From: Desulfobacter sp. | GTDB lineage: Bacteria; Desulfobacterota; Desulfobacteria; Desulfobacterales; Desulfobacteraceae | Direction of reading: 5' to 3' | Assembly: GCA_030145005.1 (NCBI GenBank) | Contig: JAQYWJ010000028.1 | Span: forward strand, 1 to 15,379 | DNA length: 15,379 nt | In this document: positions 5,597 through 11,610 of the stretch, in pieces | How positions within the stretch are numbered: position 1 is the first letter of the stretch | Layout: each line of letters begins with the position of its first letter | Program-made: the position numbers and the translations under genes | The notes under the pieces: model-generated | The model's database searches: none | The model's input: the letters and a program-made list of their open reading frames with translations, nothing else | What the model was told of the DNA's origin: nothing

Positions 5597-6682
5597 ATGA
5601 CAACCCGATTAAAGGTTTTATTCTCCTCTTTGATGATTATGGCCCTGGGGCTGGGATATTCTGATGTCTATTTCCCTGTGGATGGTTTCAGTTTTGAGCG
5701 TCTGCACATATTTCTATTCAATCTGTGCACCGGCGGCACGATTCTGCTGTATTACACTGAACGGCAGCCTGGAGTATCCGGCCGTGTGAAGCTGTTTTTT
5801 CTGCTTTCCCTGGTTTATGCTTTTTGTGCATTCCTCAAGTGGTACCCGGTTACCTTGGCCGTCTCTGTGTTGCTTTGGGGCCTGGTAGAAAAAATACGCA
5901 TCAAAAAATTTTCCATAGTGCCCTATCATCTTTTTTTGCCGAGGGTCCCGGTGTCTGAAAAATTTCACCAGGCATCCTTATGGTGTCTGTCCATTGGCAT
6001 TGCCATGGCATCTGTGGTGATCATCAACAACGAATATGCCCATTGGGTGCACATGGAGAAACTGACCCTGGATACCTTTTTTTTGGGGTATTCATTTCCC
6101 TTGTCTTTGATTACCCTGTCCCTTGTTTTTGGTATGCTGAAAAAAATTGAAGGTCCCAAGAGCAAATCCATCATGGAGCTGTGCTTCTGGACCATCACCC
6201 TGGGGGTGATTATATTTTTTATTTTCATTCTGTTTGAAAAATTTTTGCCCCAGATTTTTGTGACTGCCGCATTGTTCACAGCGGTTGTCATGGTTTTCAT
6301 GCTCTATTACACTTTTGCGGACAGCATGCAGCAAAAAAAGTTTTTAACTTCGGGCATTGGATTTCTCATTGTCACGGCAGTGACGGGTATTGCCTATATC
6401 TGTTTACAGATGCAGGATGGATATGATCCCCTAAAGACCAAGTGGCTGCTGCATATCCATGTATTTGCATCCCTTTACGGCTGGAACCTGTGCGGCCTGG
6501 CCGTGATCTGCCGGTTTGACGATTTTCCCATCAGGCTTCACTCAACAACCGTGATCGTGGTACACTGGCTTACGGCTCTGGTGTTGGCGCCCCTGGGTAT
6601 TTTTCAGGGATGGTTTGCGGTACTGGCCATTGCCGGCTACGCATTTATTACCTTGACACTGTTTTTTTCAGGAAACGGATGA
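5597..6682 (+). CDS. Polytopic membrane protein of unknown function
   Basis: A 361-residue integral membrane protein with about eleven hydrophobic helices. I do not recognise the family. Several histidines sit in or beside helices: H37 (ERLHIF), H149 and H152 (YAHWVHME), H286 and H288 (LLHIHVFASLYGWNLCG), H315 and H323. The HIHxF...YGW segment followed by glycine recalls haem-binding helices in cytochrome oxidase subunit I-like and NnrS-like proteins. A haem or metal role is possible, but the pattern is too loose to assign. Translation starts immediately after the epimerase stop with no intergenic base, and the DHH gene begins 7 bp after its end, so the three form one operon. A link to envelope or redox function is inferred from this context only. 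Confidence 0.75.
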   Translation: MTTRLKVLFSSLMIMALGLGYSDVYFPVDGFSFERLHIFLFNLCTGGTILLYYTERQPGVSGRVKLFFLLSLVYAFCAFLKWYPVTLAVSVLLWGLVEKIRIKKFSIVPYHLFLPRVPVSEKFHQASLWCLSIGIAMASVVIINNEYAHWVHMEKLTLDTFFLGYSFPLSLITLSLVFGMLKKIEGPKSKSIMELCFWTITLGVIIFFIFILFEKFLPQIFVTAALFTAVVMVFMLYYTFADSMQQKKFLTSGIGFLIVTAVTGIAYICLQMQDGYDPLKTKWLLHIHVFASLYGWNLCGLAVICRFDDFPIRLHSTTVIVVHWLTALVLAPLGIFQGWFAVLAIAGYAFITLTLFFSGNG

Positions 6683-6689
6683 ATTAATT

Positions 6690-7679
6690 ATGGTTAGTAA
6701 CCGGGAAAAAATTAAACAGCTTCTGTCGCATTTTTCAGGGACCTCCAAGGTGCTTGTAATCATCAATGCAGATCCTGATGCCATTGCATCTGCCATGGCT
6801 GTGAAACGCATTTTGTGGCGGCGGGTCAGTGAAGTCGTGATTGCCTATTTTAATCGGATCACCCGGCCGGATAACCTGGCCATGATTGAGTATACCGAAG
6901 CCGGAATGGTCCCCTTGGCTGATGTGGACAAGTCCTTGTTTGACAAATTTGTGGTGGTGGATTCCCAGCCCGACCATAATGAAAATTTTTCCGGTATTAA
7001 ATATGACGCCATCATTGATCATCATCCATTATCCTGCAGTGATGGCGCTTTTGTGGATATCCGGCCGGATTACGGGGCTTGTTCAACCATGTTCACAGAA
7101 TATATGCGCAGCCTGAATATAAAGCCGTCGGCGAAATTGGCTTCCGCTTTGATGTTGGGGATAAAAACAGATACGGCCAATTTTACCCGCCAGGCATCAC
7201 CCAGGGATATCCGGGCCTTTCAGTTTCTGTACAAATATGCGAACATGAATATCGTCACCAAGGTGGAACGGGCCTATATGACCGAATCTGACTTGGATTT
7301 TCTGGGCAATGCCATAAGGCATAGGATAATCCTGGACAACCGGGCCTTTTATCATGCCGGAACCATTTACAAACCCGATGAACTGGTGGTGGCTGCCGAT
7401 TTTTTCCTCTCCATTGCCGGGGTAAACTGGAGCGTAGTATCCGGGGTGAATAAAAAATTGATTGTGATCCTGCGCAACGATGGTTTGCGTAAAGGCGCCG
7501 GAAAGACTGCCCAGGAGGCATTCGGTAAATTCGGGTCTGCCGGGGGACATAAAACCATGGCCAGGGCTGAACTGGATATTTCCCTGATCCGCAAAGAGAT
7601 TAAGCAGGTAAACCAAAAGACGCTGACTCAGTGGGTCGTTGAACGGATTACCCAGACCGCCGGGAAAAAGATTGAATAG
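6690..7679 (+). CDS. DHH/DHHA1-family phosphoesterase (NrnA-like)
   Basis: A 329-residue two-domain phosphoesterase of the DHH superfamily, which includes oligoribonuclease/pAp phosphatase (NrnA) and c-di-AMP-cleaving enzymes. Metal-ligand motifs seen: motif I NADPDAIAS with D28 and D30, D91 in VVVDSQP, the D110-H111-H112 triad in IIDHHP, and D161 in GIKTDTANF. The DHHA1 substrate motif is GSAGGHKTMARA (GGH at 285-287). Motif I lacks the usual leading histidine (H-x-x-P-D-x-D), having N-A-D-P-D instead. It is the last gene of the plus-strand trio and has no obvious ribosome binding site, so coupling to the membrane-protein gene is likely. Its last twelve codons are repeated at 8147-8182. Substrate specificity cannot be read from sequence. 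Confidence 0.88.
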   Translation: MVSNREKIKQLLSHFSGTSKVLVIINADPDAIASAMAVKRILWRRVSEVVIAYFNRITRPDNLAMIEYTEAGMVPLADVDKSLFDKFVVVDSQPDHNENFSGIKYDAIIDHHPLSCSDGAFVDIRPDYGACSTMFTEYMRSLNIKPSAKLASALMLGIKTDTANFTRQASPRDIRAFQFLYKYANMNIVTKVERAYMTESDLDFLGNAIRHRIILDNRAFYHAGTIYKPDELVVAADFFLSIAGVNWSVVSGVNKKLIVILRNDGLRKGAGKTAQEAFGKFGSAGGHKTMARAELDISLIRKEIKQVNQKTLTQWVVERITQTAGKKIE

Positions 7680-7680
7680 C

Positions 7681-7759
7681 GGGAATCGGTTTTAGGTAAA
7701 ACAGTCAACGCCGGTTGGCAATAAAGTGCGACCGGCGTTGAATGTTTTACGCGATTCCC
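7681..7759. terminator. Bidirectional terminator between DHH gene and rubredoxin 1
   Basis: CAACGCCGGT (7706-7715) pairs with ACCGGCGTTG (7731-7740). The structure can extend with GTAAAAC (7696-7702) and GTTTTAC (7744-7750), and further with GGGAATCG (7681-7688) and CGATTCCC (7752-7759). It lies between convergent genes and can serve both, although the T-runs are short. Confidence 0.6.
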
Positions 7760-7775
7760 GGACCGGGGCAGGGCG

Positions 7776-7997
7776 TTACTCTTCTTTTTTAAATTCGCTT
7801 TTAGGTTCGCCGCATACAGGACAGCCCCAGCCTTCGGGAAGGTCTTCAAAGGCAGTGCCGGGATCAATGCCGTTGTCGGGATCGCCTTGTGCCGGGTCAT
7901 ACACGTAGTCACAGGGTCGGGATGCTCCTGGGCTCCCATCACATCCAGGTGCATCGTCATACACGTAGCCATTGGGGCCGCATTCATATTTATCCAT
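7776..7997 (-). CDS. Variant rubredoxin with duplicated, split N-terminal knuckle
   Basis: A 73-residue rubredoxin-like protein, against 53 for its neighbour. The C-terminal half is normal: YDPAQGDPDNGIDPGTAFEDLP, then C59-P-V-C62. The N-terminal half contains the knuckle twice. The first copy reads C6-G-P-N9-GYVYDD and the second, after about 13 residues, S26-R-P-C29-DYVYDP. The ordinary protein has C6 and C9 there. So the first copy kept the first ligand and lost the second, while the second copy did the reverse. C29 to C59 spans 30 residues, the same as C9 to C39 in normal rubredoxin, and C19 is an extra cysteine. C6, C29, C59 and C62 could still bind iron around a loop; otherwise the protein is decaying. 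AAGGA precedes the start. Confidence 0.8.
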   Translation of the reverse strand: MDKYECGPNGYVYDDAPGCDGSPGASRPCDYVYDPAQGDPDNGIDPGTAFEDLPEGWGCPVCGEPKSEFKKEE

Positions 7998-8073
7998 ATT
8001 TTTTTCCTTATTCTACTTTTTGAAGTTTATAAATACAGGCTTAATCCAAAATATTAAACCTGCAAGTTGATTT

Positions 8074-8103
8074 ATAATATATATGATACCTCAGGATGGT
8101 CAA
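8074..8103 (-). promoter_or_regulatory. Possible promoter of the variant rubredoxin
   Basis: On the minus strand TTGACC (8103-8098) and TATTAT (8079-8074) are 18 bp apart. The -35 lies in sequence unique to the junction between the two duplicated units, so the variant copy may have its own promoter. Confidence 0.4.
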
Positions 8104-8180
8104 TTAATAATCAAAGTAGTAGCGGGAGAGCACGATGAACTGGAGGCGGATCACCCAAACTGCCGGGAAAAAGATTGAAT

Positions 8181-8277
8181 AGCCGGAACCGGCTTTAGGG
8201 ATAACAACGCCGGTTGACAATAAAGTGCAACCGGCGTTGAATGTTTTACGCGATTCCCGGACCTGTCCAGGTCCGGG
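8181..8277 (-). terminator. Hairpin cluster after rubredoxin 2
   Basis: Three perfect palindromes lie in tandem: AGCCGG-AA-CCGGCT (8181-8194), the 12-bp stem CAACGCCGGTTG/CAACCGGCGTTG (8205-8216 with 8228-8239, 11-base loop), and CCCGGACCTG-TC-CAGGTCCGGG (8256-8277). They probably end transcripts of rubredoxin 2. Good T-runs are lacking, so this rests on structure and position. Confidence 0.5.
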
Positions 8278-8285
8278 GCAGGGCG

Positions 8286-8447
8286 TTACTCTTCTTTTTC
8301 AAATTCGTCTTTGGATGCGCCGCATACAGGACAGACCCAGTCTTCGGGAAGATTTTCAAAGGCTGTACCGGGGTCAATACCACCGTCAGCATCGCCTTCT
8401 GCCGGGTCATACACATAACCACAGGGACCGCATACATATTTGTCCAT
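8286..8447 (-). CDS. Rubredoxin (canonical)
   Basis: A 53-residue one-iron electron carrier, a textbook rubredoxin in length and sequence: MDKYVCGPCGYVYDP at the start, GGIDPGTAFENLP in the middle and WVCPVCGASKDEFE near the end. The iron ligands are C6, C9, C39 and C42. Rubredoxins donate electrons to superoxide reductase, rubrerythrin and rubredoxin:oxygen oxidoreductase in sulfate reducers. The start is supported by AAGGAG. It lies 77 bp downstream of cydB on the same strand, so it may be cotranscribed with the oxidase genes. Hairpins at 8181-8277 probably end the transcript before the variant rubredoxin. Confidence 0.95.
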   Translation of the reverse strand: MDKYVCGPCGYVYDPAEGDADGGIDPGTAFENLPEDWVCPVCGASKDEFEKEE

Positions 8448-8524
8448 ATTTTTCTCCTTAGTTTACTTTTGTTGGTTTATAAGTACAGGCTTAATCCAAT
8501 ATTAAACCCGCAAGTTGATTATAA

Positions 8525-9553
8525 TTAATACGCTTCGTCCATGTCCAGGTCTTCGTCAGAAACAGGGTCCTTGAACAAATGGTAGGCCCAGGACTGGTAT
8601 GCAATGACAATGGGGATAAAAATTGAAACCACGCCCAGCATGATTTTAAGGGTCAGGGGGCTTGACGATGCATTAAATGCAGTCAGGTCCCAGGCCGGAT
8701 TCATGCTTGAGGGAAACAAGGCCGGAAAAAGGCCGAAGATTCCGAAAAAAGTGCATCCCATAATCGTCAGGGCCGATGCAAACCAGGCTTTGAACCATGC
8801 CTTTTTTGCGTTGAAATACCGTGCACAAAACAGTGCCGCCACAGCCAGGACAATAACTAAGAACAGGGCTGGGGACTTGATGTAATTGTCATAGAGGCGG
8901 GTGGCAAAAAATGAGGCAATCAGAAAAGCCACGGCCACAGGCACAAGCACCATCCATGTTTTTGCTGCAATTTGGGCAAAGCGTTCCTGCAGTTCCCCTG
9001 TGGACTTGATGGTCATCCAGTTGGCCCCATGAAGCATAAACAGCAGGACAAACAATAAGCCACCTAAAAGTCCGTAAGGGTTAAGCAGCTTTAAGGTGTT
9101 GCCGTGGTACAGTCCCTGGTTGTCAAAGGGAATACCTGCAAAAATATTGGCAAAAGCCACCCCAAACAAAAGGGCCGGCATAAAAGAGCCCAGAAAAATC
9201 AGGGTATCCCATGTTTTTTTCCAGCCGGGGCTCTCAATTTTACCCCTGAAGTGCAGGGCCACGCCTCTGAATATCAATGCAAATAAAATGAGCATCAGCG
9301 GGGTGTAAAGGGATGAAAACATGGTGGCGTAGACTTTCGGGAACGCTGCAAAGGTAACGCCGCCTGCCGTGATCAGCCACACTTCATTGCCGTCCCATAA
9401 AGGTCCTTTGGCATTGAGCATGACCCGTTTGTCCCGGTCTGTTTTTCCGGCAAACGGATAGAGGATGCCGATGCCGAAATCAAACCCGTCTGTCAGGAAA
9501 AAAATCGCCCAAAGAAGTCCCCATAGAAAAAACCATATTGATTGAAGTTCCAT
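8525..9553 (-). CDS. cydB: Cytochrome bd oxidase subunit II
   Basis: A 342-residue integral membrane subunit of the bd-type quinol:O2 oxidoreductase, near the family's usual length and with about eight to nine helices. The first helix carries the typical LTDGFDFGIG, and the conserved GPLWDGNEVWLITAGG block follows at about 50-65. It supports subunit I, which holds the haems. The tail DPVSDEDLDMDEAY is acidic and exposed. The start is well supported: TAAGGAGG (9570-9563) lies ten bases upstream, and its TAA is the stop codon of cydA, so the two are coupled. The stop codon marks the edge of the duplicated rubredoxin block. In sulfate reducers bd oxidases are thought to remove O2 rather than support sustained aerobic growth. 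Confidence 0.95.
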   Translation of the reverse strand: MELQSIWFFLWGLLWAIFFLTDGFDFGIGILYPFAGKTDRDKRVMLNAKGPLWDGNEVWLITAGGVTFAAFPKVYATMFSSLYTPLMLILFALIFRGVALHFRGKIESPGWKKTWDTLIFLGSFMPALLFGVAFANIFAGIPFDNQGLYHGNTLKLLNPYGLLGGLLFVLLFMLHGANWMTIKSTGELQERFAQIAAKTWMVLVPVAVAFLIASFFATRLYDNYIKSPALFLVIVLAVAALFCARYFNAKKAWFKAWFASALTIMGCTFFGIFGLFPALFPSSMNPAWDLTAFNASSSPLTLKIMLGVVSIFIPIVIAYQSWAYHLFKDPVSDEDLDMDEAY

Positions 9554-9567
9554 TTACTCTATCCTCC

Positions 9568-10878
9568 TTATTCGGTAACGGCCCCAGGGCCTTCTTTAAC
9601 GGATTTGGCGATCAGGTAGAACCCCACAGCCCCAAGCAGACCGTAGACCAGGATGAATGCCGTAAGTGATACCATAACCTGGGAACCGGCAATGGGGGAA
9701 ACCGCATCTGACGTTCGCATCAGATTGTAAACAATCCAGGGCTGGCGCCCTACTTCAGAAACCACCCATCCCATTTCCATGGCAATATACGGCAAAGGAA
9801 TGGACCACAACATGATTTTTAAATAATTGGGGCTTTCCATCAACTTATTGCGCCGGATCCAGCCGTAAATCATAAGAAGAATAAGCAGGGTGCCAAGTCC
9901 CACCATGGTCCTGAAGCCGATAAATATCGGCAGTACGGGCGGACGGTCCTGTTTGGGAATGTCTTTTAGACCAATGACCTCGGCATTGAAATCATGAAAT
10001 CCTAAAAAACTTAATAATCCCGGAATGGCGCCGATTTCGATTTTGTTTTTTTCCTGGGTTTCATCAGGTATGGCAAACATGACAAGGGGGGCCTGTGTAG
10101 TGGTTTCCCAGTGGGATTCCATGGCTGCCAGTTTGGCCGGCTGGGTTTTGGATACGTTAACACCGTGCAGATCGCCGGTAAACGCTGTTAATAACGAGGT
10201 AACCAGGCCGACAACCAGGCCGATCCTGAAGGATTTCAAAAAGATTTCAGTATGCTGTTTTCGCAGAAGATGGTAGGCAGAGATGCCCATGATGAAAAAG
10301 GCACCCAAAAGCAGAGAGGCCGGCAACACATGGATAATTTCCAATAGCCCGTGCTTGTTGGTGATCAGAGCCAGGAAATCAGTGAGTTCCGCACGCCCGT
10401 TTCTGATATCATAGCCCACGGGATGCTGCATGAACCCGTTGGCGATGAGAATCCAGGCAGCACTGGAAATTCCTGCTATCGCCACCAGCCACATCACAAC
10501 GGCATGGGCCTTGGCTGAAAGTTTTTTCCAGCCGAAAATCCAGATTCCGATAAACGTGGATTCAAGAAAAAAGGCGGCGGATGCCTCTATGGCCAGAAGG
10601 GAACCAAATACATCACCCACATACTCGCTGTATCGGGACCAGTTGGTGCCGAACTGAAATTCCAGAGTGATGCCGGTGACAACACCTAAAGCAAAGTTAA
10701 TCAGAAATAGTTTTCCCCAGAATTTGGTCATCCTCAAATAATTTTTGTCGCCGGACCAGGCATATCTGGTCTCCATGTATGCAATTAAAATGGATAGACC
10801 TAGGGTAAGGGGAACAAAAAGAAAATGGAACATGGTTGCTGCTGCAAATTGCAGTCTGGACAGAAAAACCGGATCCAT
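9568..10878 (-). CDS. cydA: Cytochrome bd oxidase subunit I
   Basis: A 436-residue polytopic subunit that oxidises quinol and reduces O2 to water. Haem ligands are in place: H18 (MFHFLF) for the high-spin haem, and H183 (EIIHVLP) and M325 (FRTMVGLG) for b558. E98 and E106 (LAIEASAAFFLESTFIG) match the E. coli E99 and E107 pair, and R323 precedes M325. The quinol-site residues K249 and E254 lie in TQPAKLAAMESHWETT, at the start of the Q-loop. The loop is short, without the C-terminal insertion of E. coli CydA (522 residues), so this is the short-Q-loop type. GRQPW (377-381) is present. GGAGGA precedes the start. The upstream region has an unusual palindrome (10928-10944) and a MITE-like element (11020-11104). 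Confidence 0.96.
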   Translation of the reverse strand: MDPVFLSRLQFAAATMFHFLFVPLTLGLSILIAYMETRYAWSGDKNYLRMTKFWGKLFLINFALGVVTGITLEFQFGTNWSRYSEYVGDVFGSLLAIEASAAFFLESTFIGIWIFGWKKLSAKAHAVVMWLVAIAGISSAAWILIANGFMQHPVGYDIRNGRAELTDFLALITNKHGLLEIIHVLPASLLLGAFFIMGISAYHLLRKQHTEIFLKSFRIGLVVGLVTSLLTAFTGDLHGVNVSKTQPAKLAAMESHWETTTQAPLVMFAIPDETQEKNKIEIGAIPGLLSFLGFHDFNAEVIGLKDIPKQDRPPVLPIFIGFRTMVGLGTLLILLMIYGWIRRNKLMESPNYLKIMLWSIPLPYIAMEMGWVVSEVGRQPWIVYNLMRTSDAVSPIAGSQVMVSLTAFILVYGLLGAVGFYLIAKSVKEGPGAVTE

Positions 10879-10910
10879 AAATTCCTCCAGGTTAGAAGTT
10901 GATTAAAAAG

Positions 10911-10950
10911 CTTATTTATAAAAAAGTCTGTGTAACCGACACAGAGCTTT
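10911..10950 (-). promoter_or_regulatory. Palindrome in the cydA leader: attenuator-like hairpin or operator
   Basis: CTGTGT-AACCG-ACACAG (10928-10944) is a perfect inverted repeat. On the minus strand it is followed by ACTTTTTT, so it resembles an intrinsic terminator ahead of cydA and could act as an attenuator. Alternatively a -10-like TATAAA (10920-10915) lies just downstream, which would make the palindrome an operator over the -35 region. The spacing TGTG-N7-CACA is one base short of the Rex consensus (N8). Confidence 0.4.
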
Positions 10951-11019
10951 TAATTTTTGTTGTGGGCTGAACCACGGTGAAAAATAGGTCAGCTCGTGGC
11001 TGTTACAACGATTATTGCA

Positions 11020-11104
11020 TTAAGAGCTTGTTTAAAAATAGATGAATCGGCTGCAATCACATGAGAATGAGAACCAATCCCCTAATTTTTAAACAGGCTC
11101 TTAA
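11020..11104. mobile_element. 85-bp MITE-like element with 20-bp terminal inverted repeats
   Basis: TTAAGAGCTTGTTTAAAAAT (11020-11039) and the complement of 11085-11104 agree at 19 of 20 bases. Only about 45 bp separate them and no coding sequence fits, so this is a non-autonomous element. The outer TTAA at each end may be the target duplication or part of the repeat. It lies about 140 bp upstream of cydA and, on the minus strand, follows the first five codons of a well-preceded start (11129-11127). Confidence 0.65.
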
Positions 11105-11257
11105 AATTTTGTTTTCCATTTCTTGCTCCTTAAAAGTTTCGAGTTGTCTGGATTAACTTTCTTTAAGGCTTTGAGCAAGTAACATGCCAGTTTCCAAGCT
11201 GGATTGAATGATACCGAAGATCTTTTGAAGATTGTTGTCAGCATACCGAAATGTTAA
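11105..11257 (-). pseudogene. Possible gene remnants interrupted by the MITE-like element
   Basis: On the minus strand a frame with no start codon (about 11256-11149) ends NNLQKIFGIIQSSLETGM then LLAQSLKES and stop, which reads like an amphipathic protein C-terminus. Twenty bases later AAGGAG is followed at good spacing by ATG (11129-11127) and the codons for MENKIL, after which the 85-bp element begins and the frame stops at TGA inside it. This looks like the end of one gene and the start of another, broken by insertion. I do not recognise either protein, and both frames are short. Confidence 0.3.
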
Positions 11258-11610
11258 CGAATTTTCAAGTGGAGGTCAGGATTTTGAAAATCATTTTTTT
11301 GATATCTGTATCTATGTAGAGTGTGTCTGTATTTTAATTGAGACGAAACTGGTTCGACAGATTGATACAATTGTGTCGCGCAAAGAATCCCTCTCTGGTA
11401 CCATCCAAACAGCTAAAATCTTTTCTATAATACTTCATATTTTTATTGACAAAAAGCAAGATACTATCCTACACAATCGGTAACACAACAACCAAATCCT
11501 GTTTCACAATATTGTTTTTTTTGTAAATAGTAAAAATCTTGATTATATTAACTAAATCCAGTCTTGCTGTTTAAAATTCGGTCATCAAAAGTTGAAGACG
11601 GAGAACGTTT
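11258..11610. other. A+T-rich intergenic region upstream of the SLC13-type permease
   Basis: No supported gene is seen; the open frame at 11232-11483 has no ribosome binding site and an unlikely composition. A promoter candidate is TTGACA (11446-11451) with TACACA (11470-11475), 18 bp apart. A second, weaker one is TTGTAA (11521-11526) with TTATAT (11543-11548). GGAG at 11600-11603 is the ribosome binding site for the permease. Confidence 0.5.
11446..11475 (+). promoter_or_regulatory. Possible promoter of the SLC13-type permease gene
   Basis: A perfect TTGACA (11446-11451) is followed after 18 bp by TACACA (11470-11475). This would leave a leader of about 130 bases before the start at 11611. 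Confidence 0.4.

Larger units (their letters stand above)
7644..8079. repeat. Tandem duplicated block, unit 1
   Basis: This block holds the last twelve codons of the DHH gene, the terminator palindrome, rubredoxin 1 and its upstream leader. It aligns end to end with 8147-8525. It is longer mainly because rubredoxin 1 has about 60 extra bases from an internal duplication. Similarity stops near 8079, just after the GCAAGTTGATT sequence shared by both units. Confidence 0.85.
8147..8525. repeat. Tandem duplicated block, unit 2
   Basis: The second unit carries a detached copy of the DHH 3' end (8147-8182, encoding RITQTAGKKIE and stop), a terminator palindrome, rubredoxin 2 and its leader, and ends at the cydB stop codon. 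Against unit 1 the DHH tail differs at three bases, all synonymous third positions. Unit 2 also has a 12-base gain that creates a second hairpin (8256-8277). Confidence 0.85.

Noticed and set aside
8147..8182. Short plus frame from ATG 8135 including the repeated DHH tail as a new small gene
   Set aside because: Only 15 codons, no ribosome binding site; it is the detached end of the DHH gene carried by the duplication.
10928..10944. Rex operator upstream of cydA
   Set aside because: Rex sites have TGTG and CACA 8 bp apart; here the gap is 7 and the AA/TT flanks are missing. Kept only as an unassigned palindrome.
11232..11483. 83-codon plus frame between the MITE-like element and the permease gene
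   Set aside because: No ribosome binding site, odd composition, and it contains the best promoter candidate for the permease.
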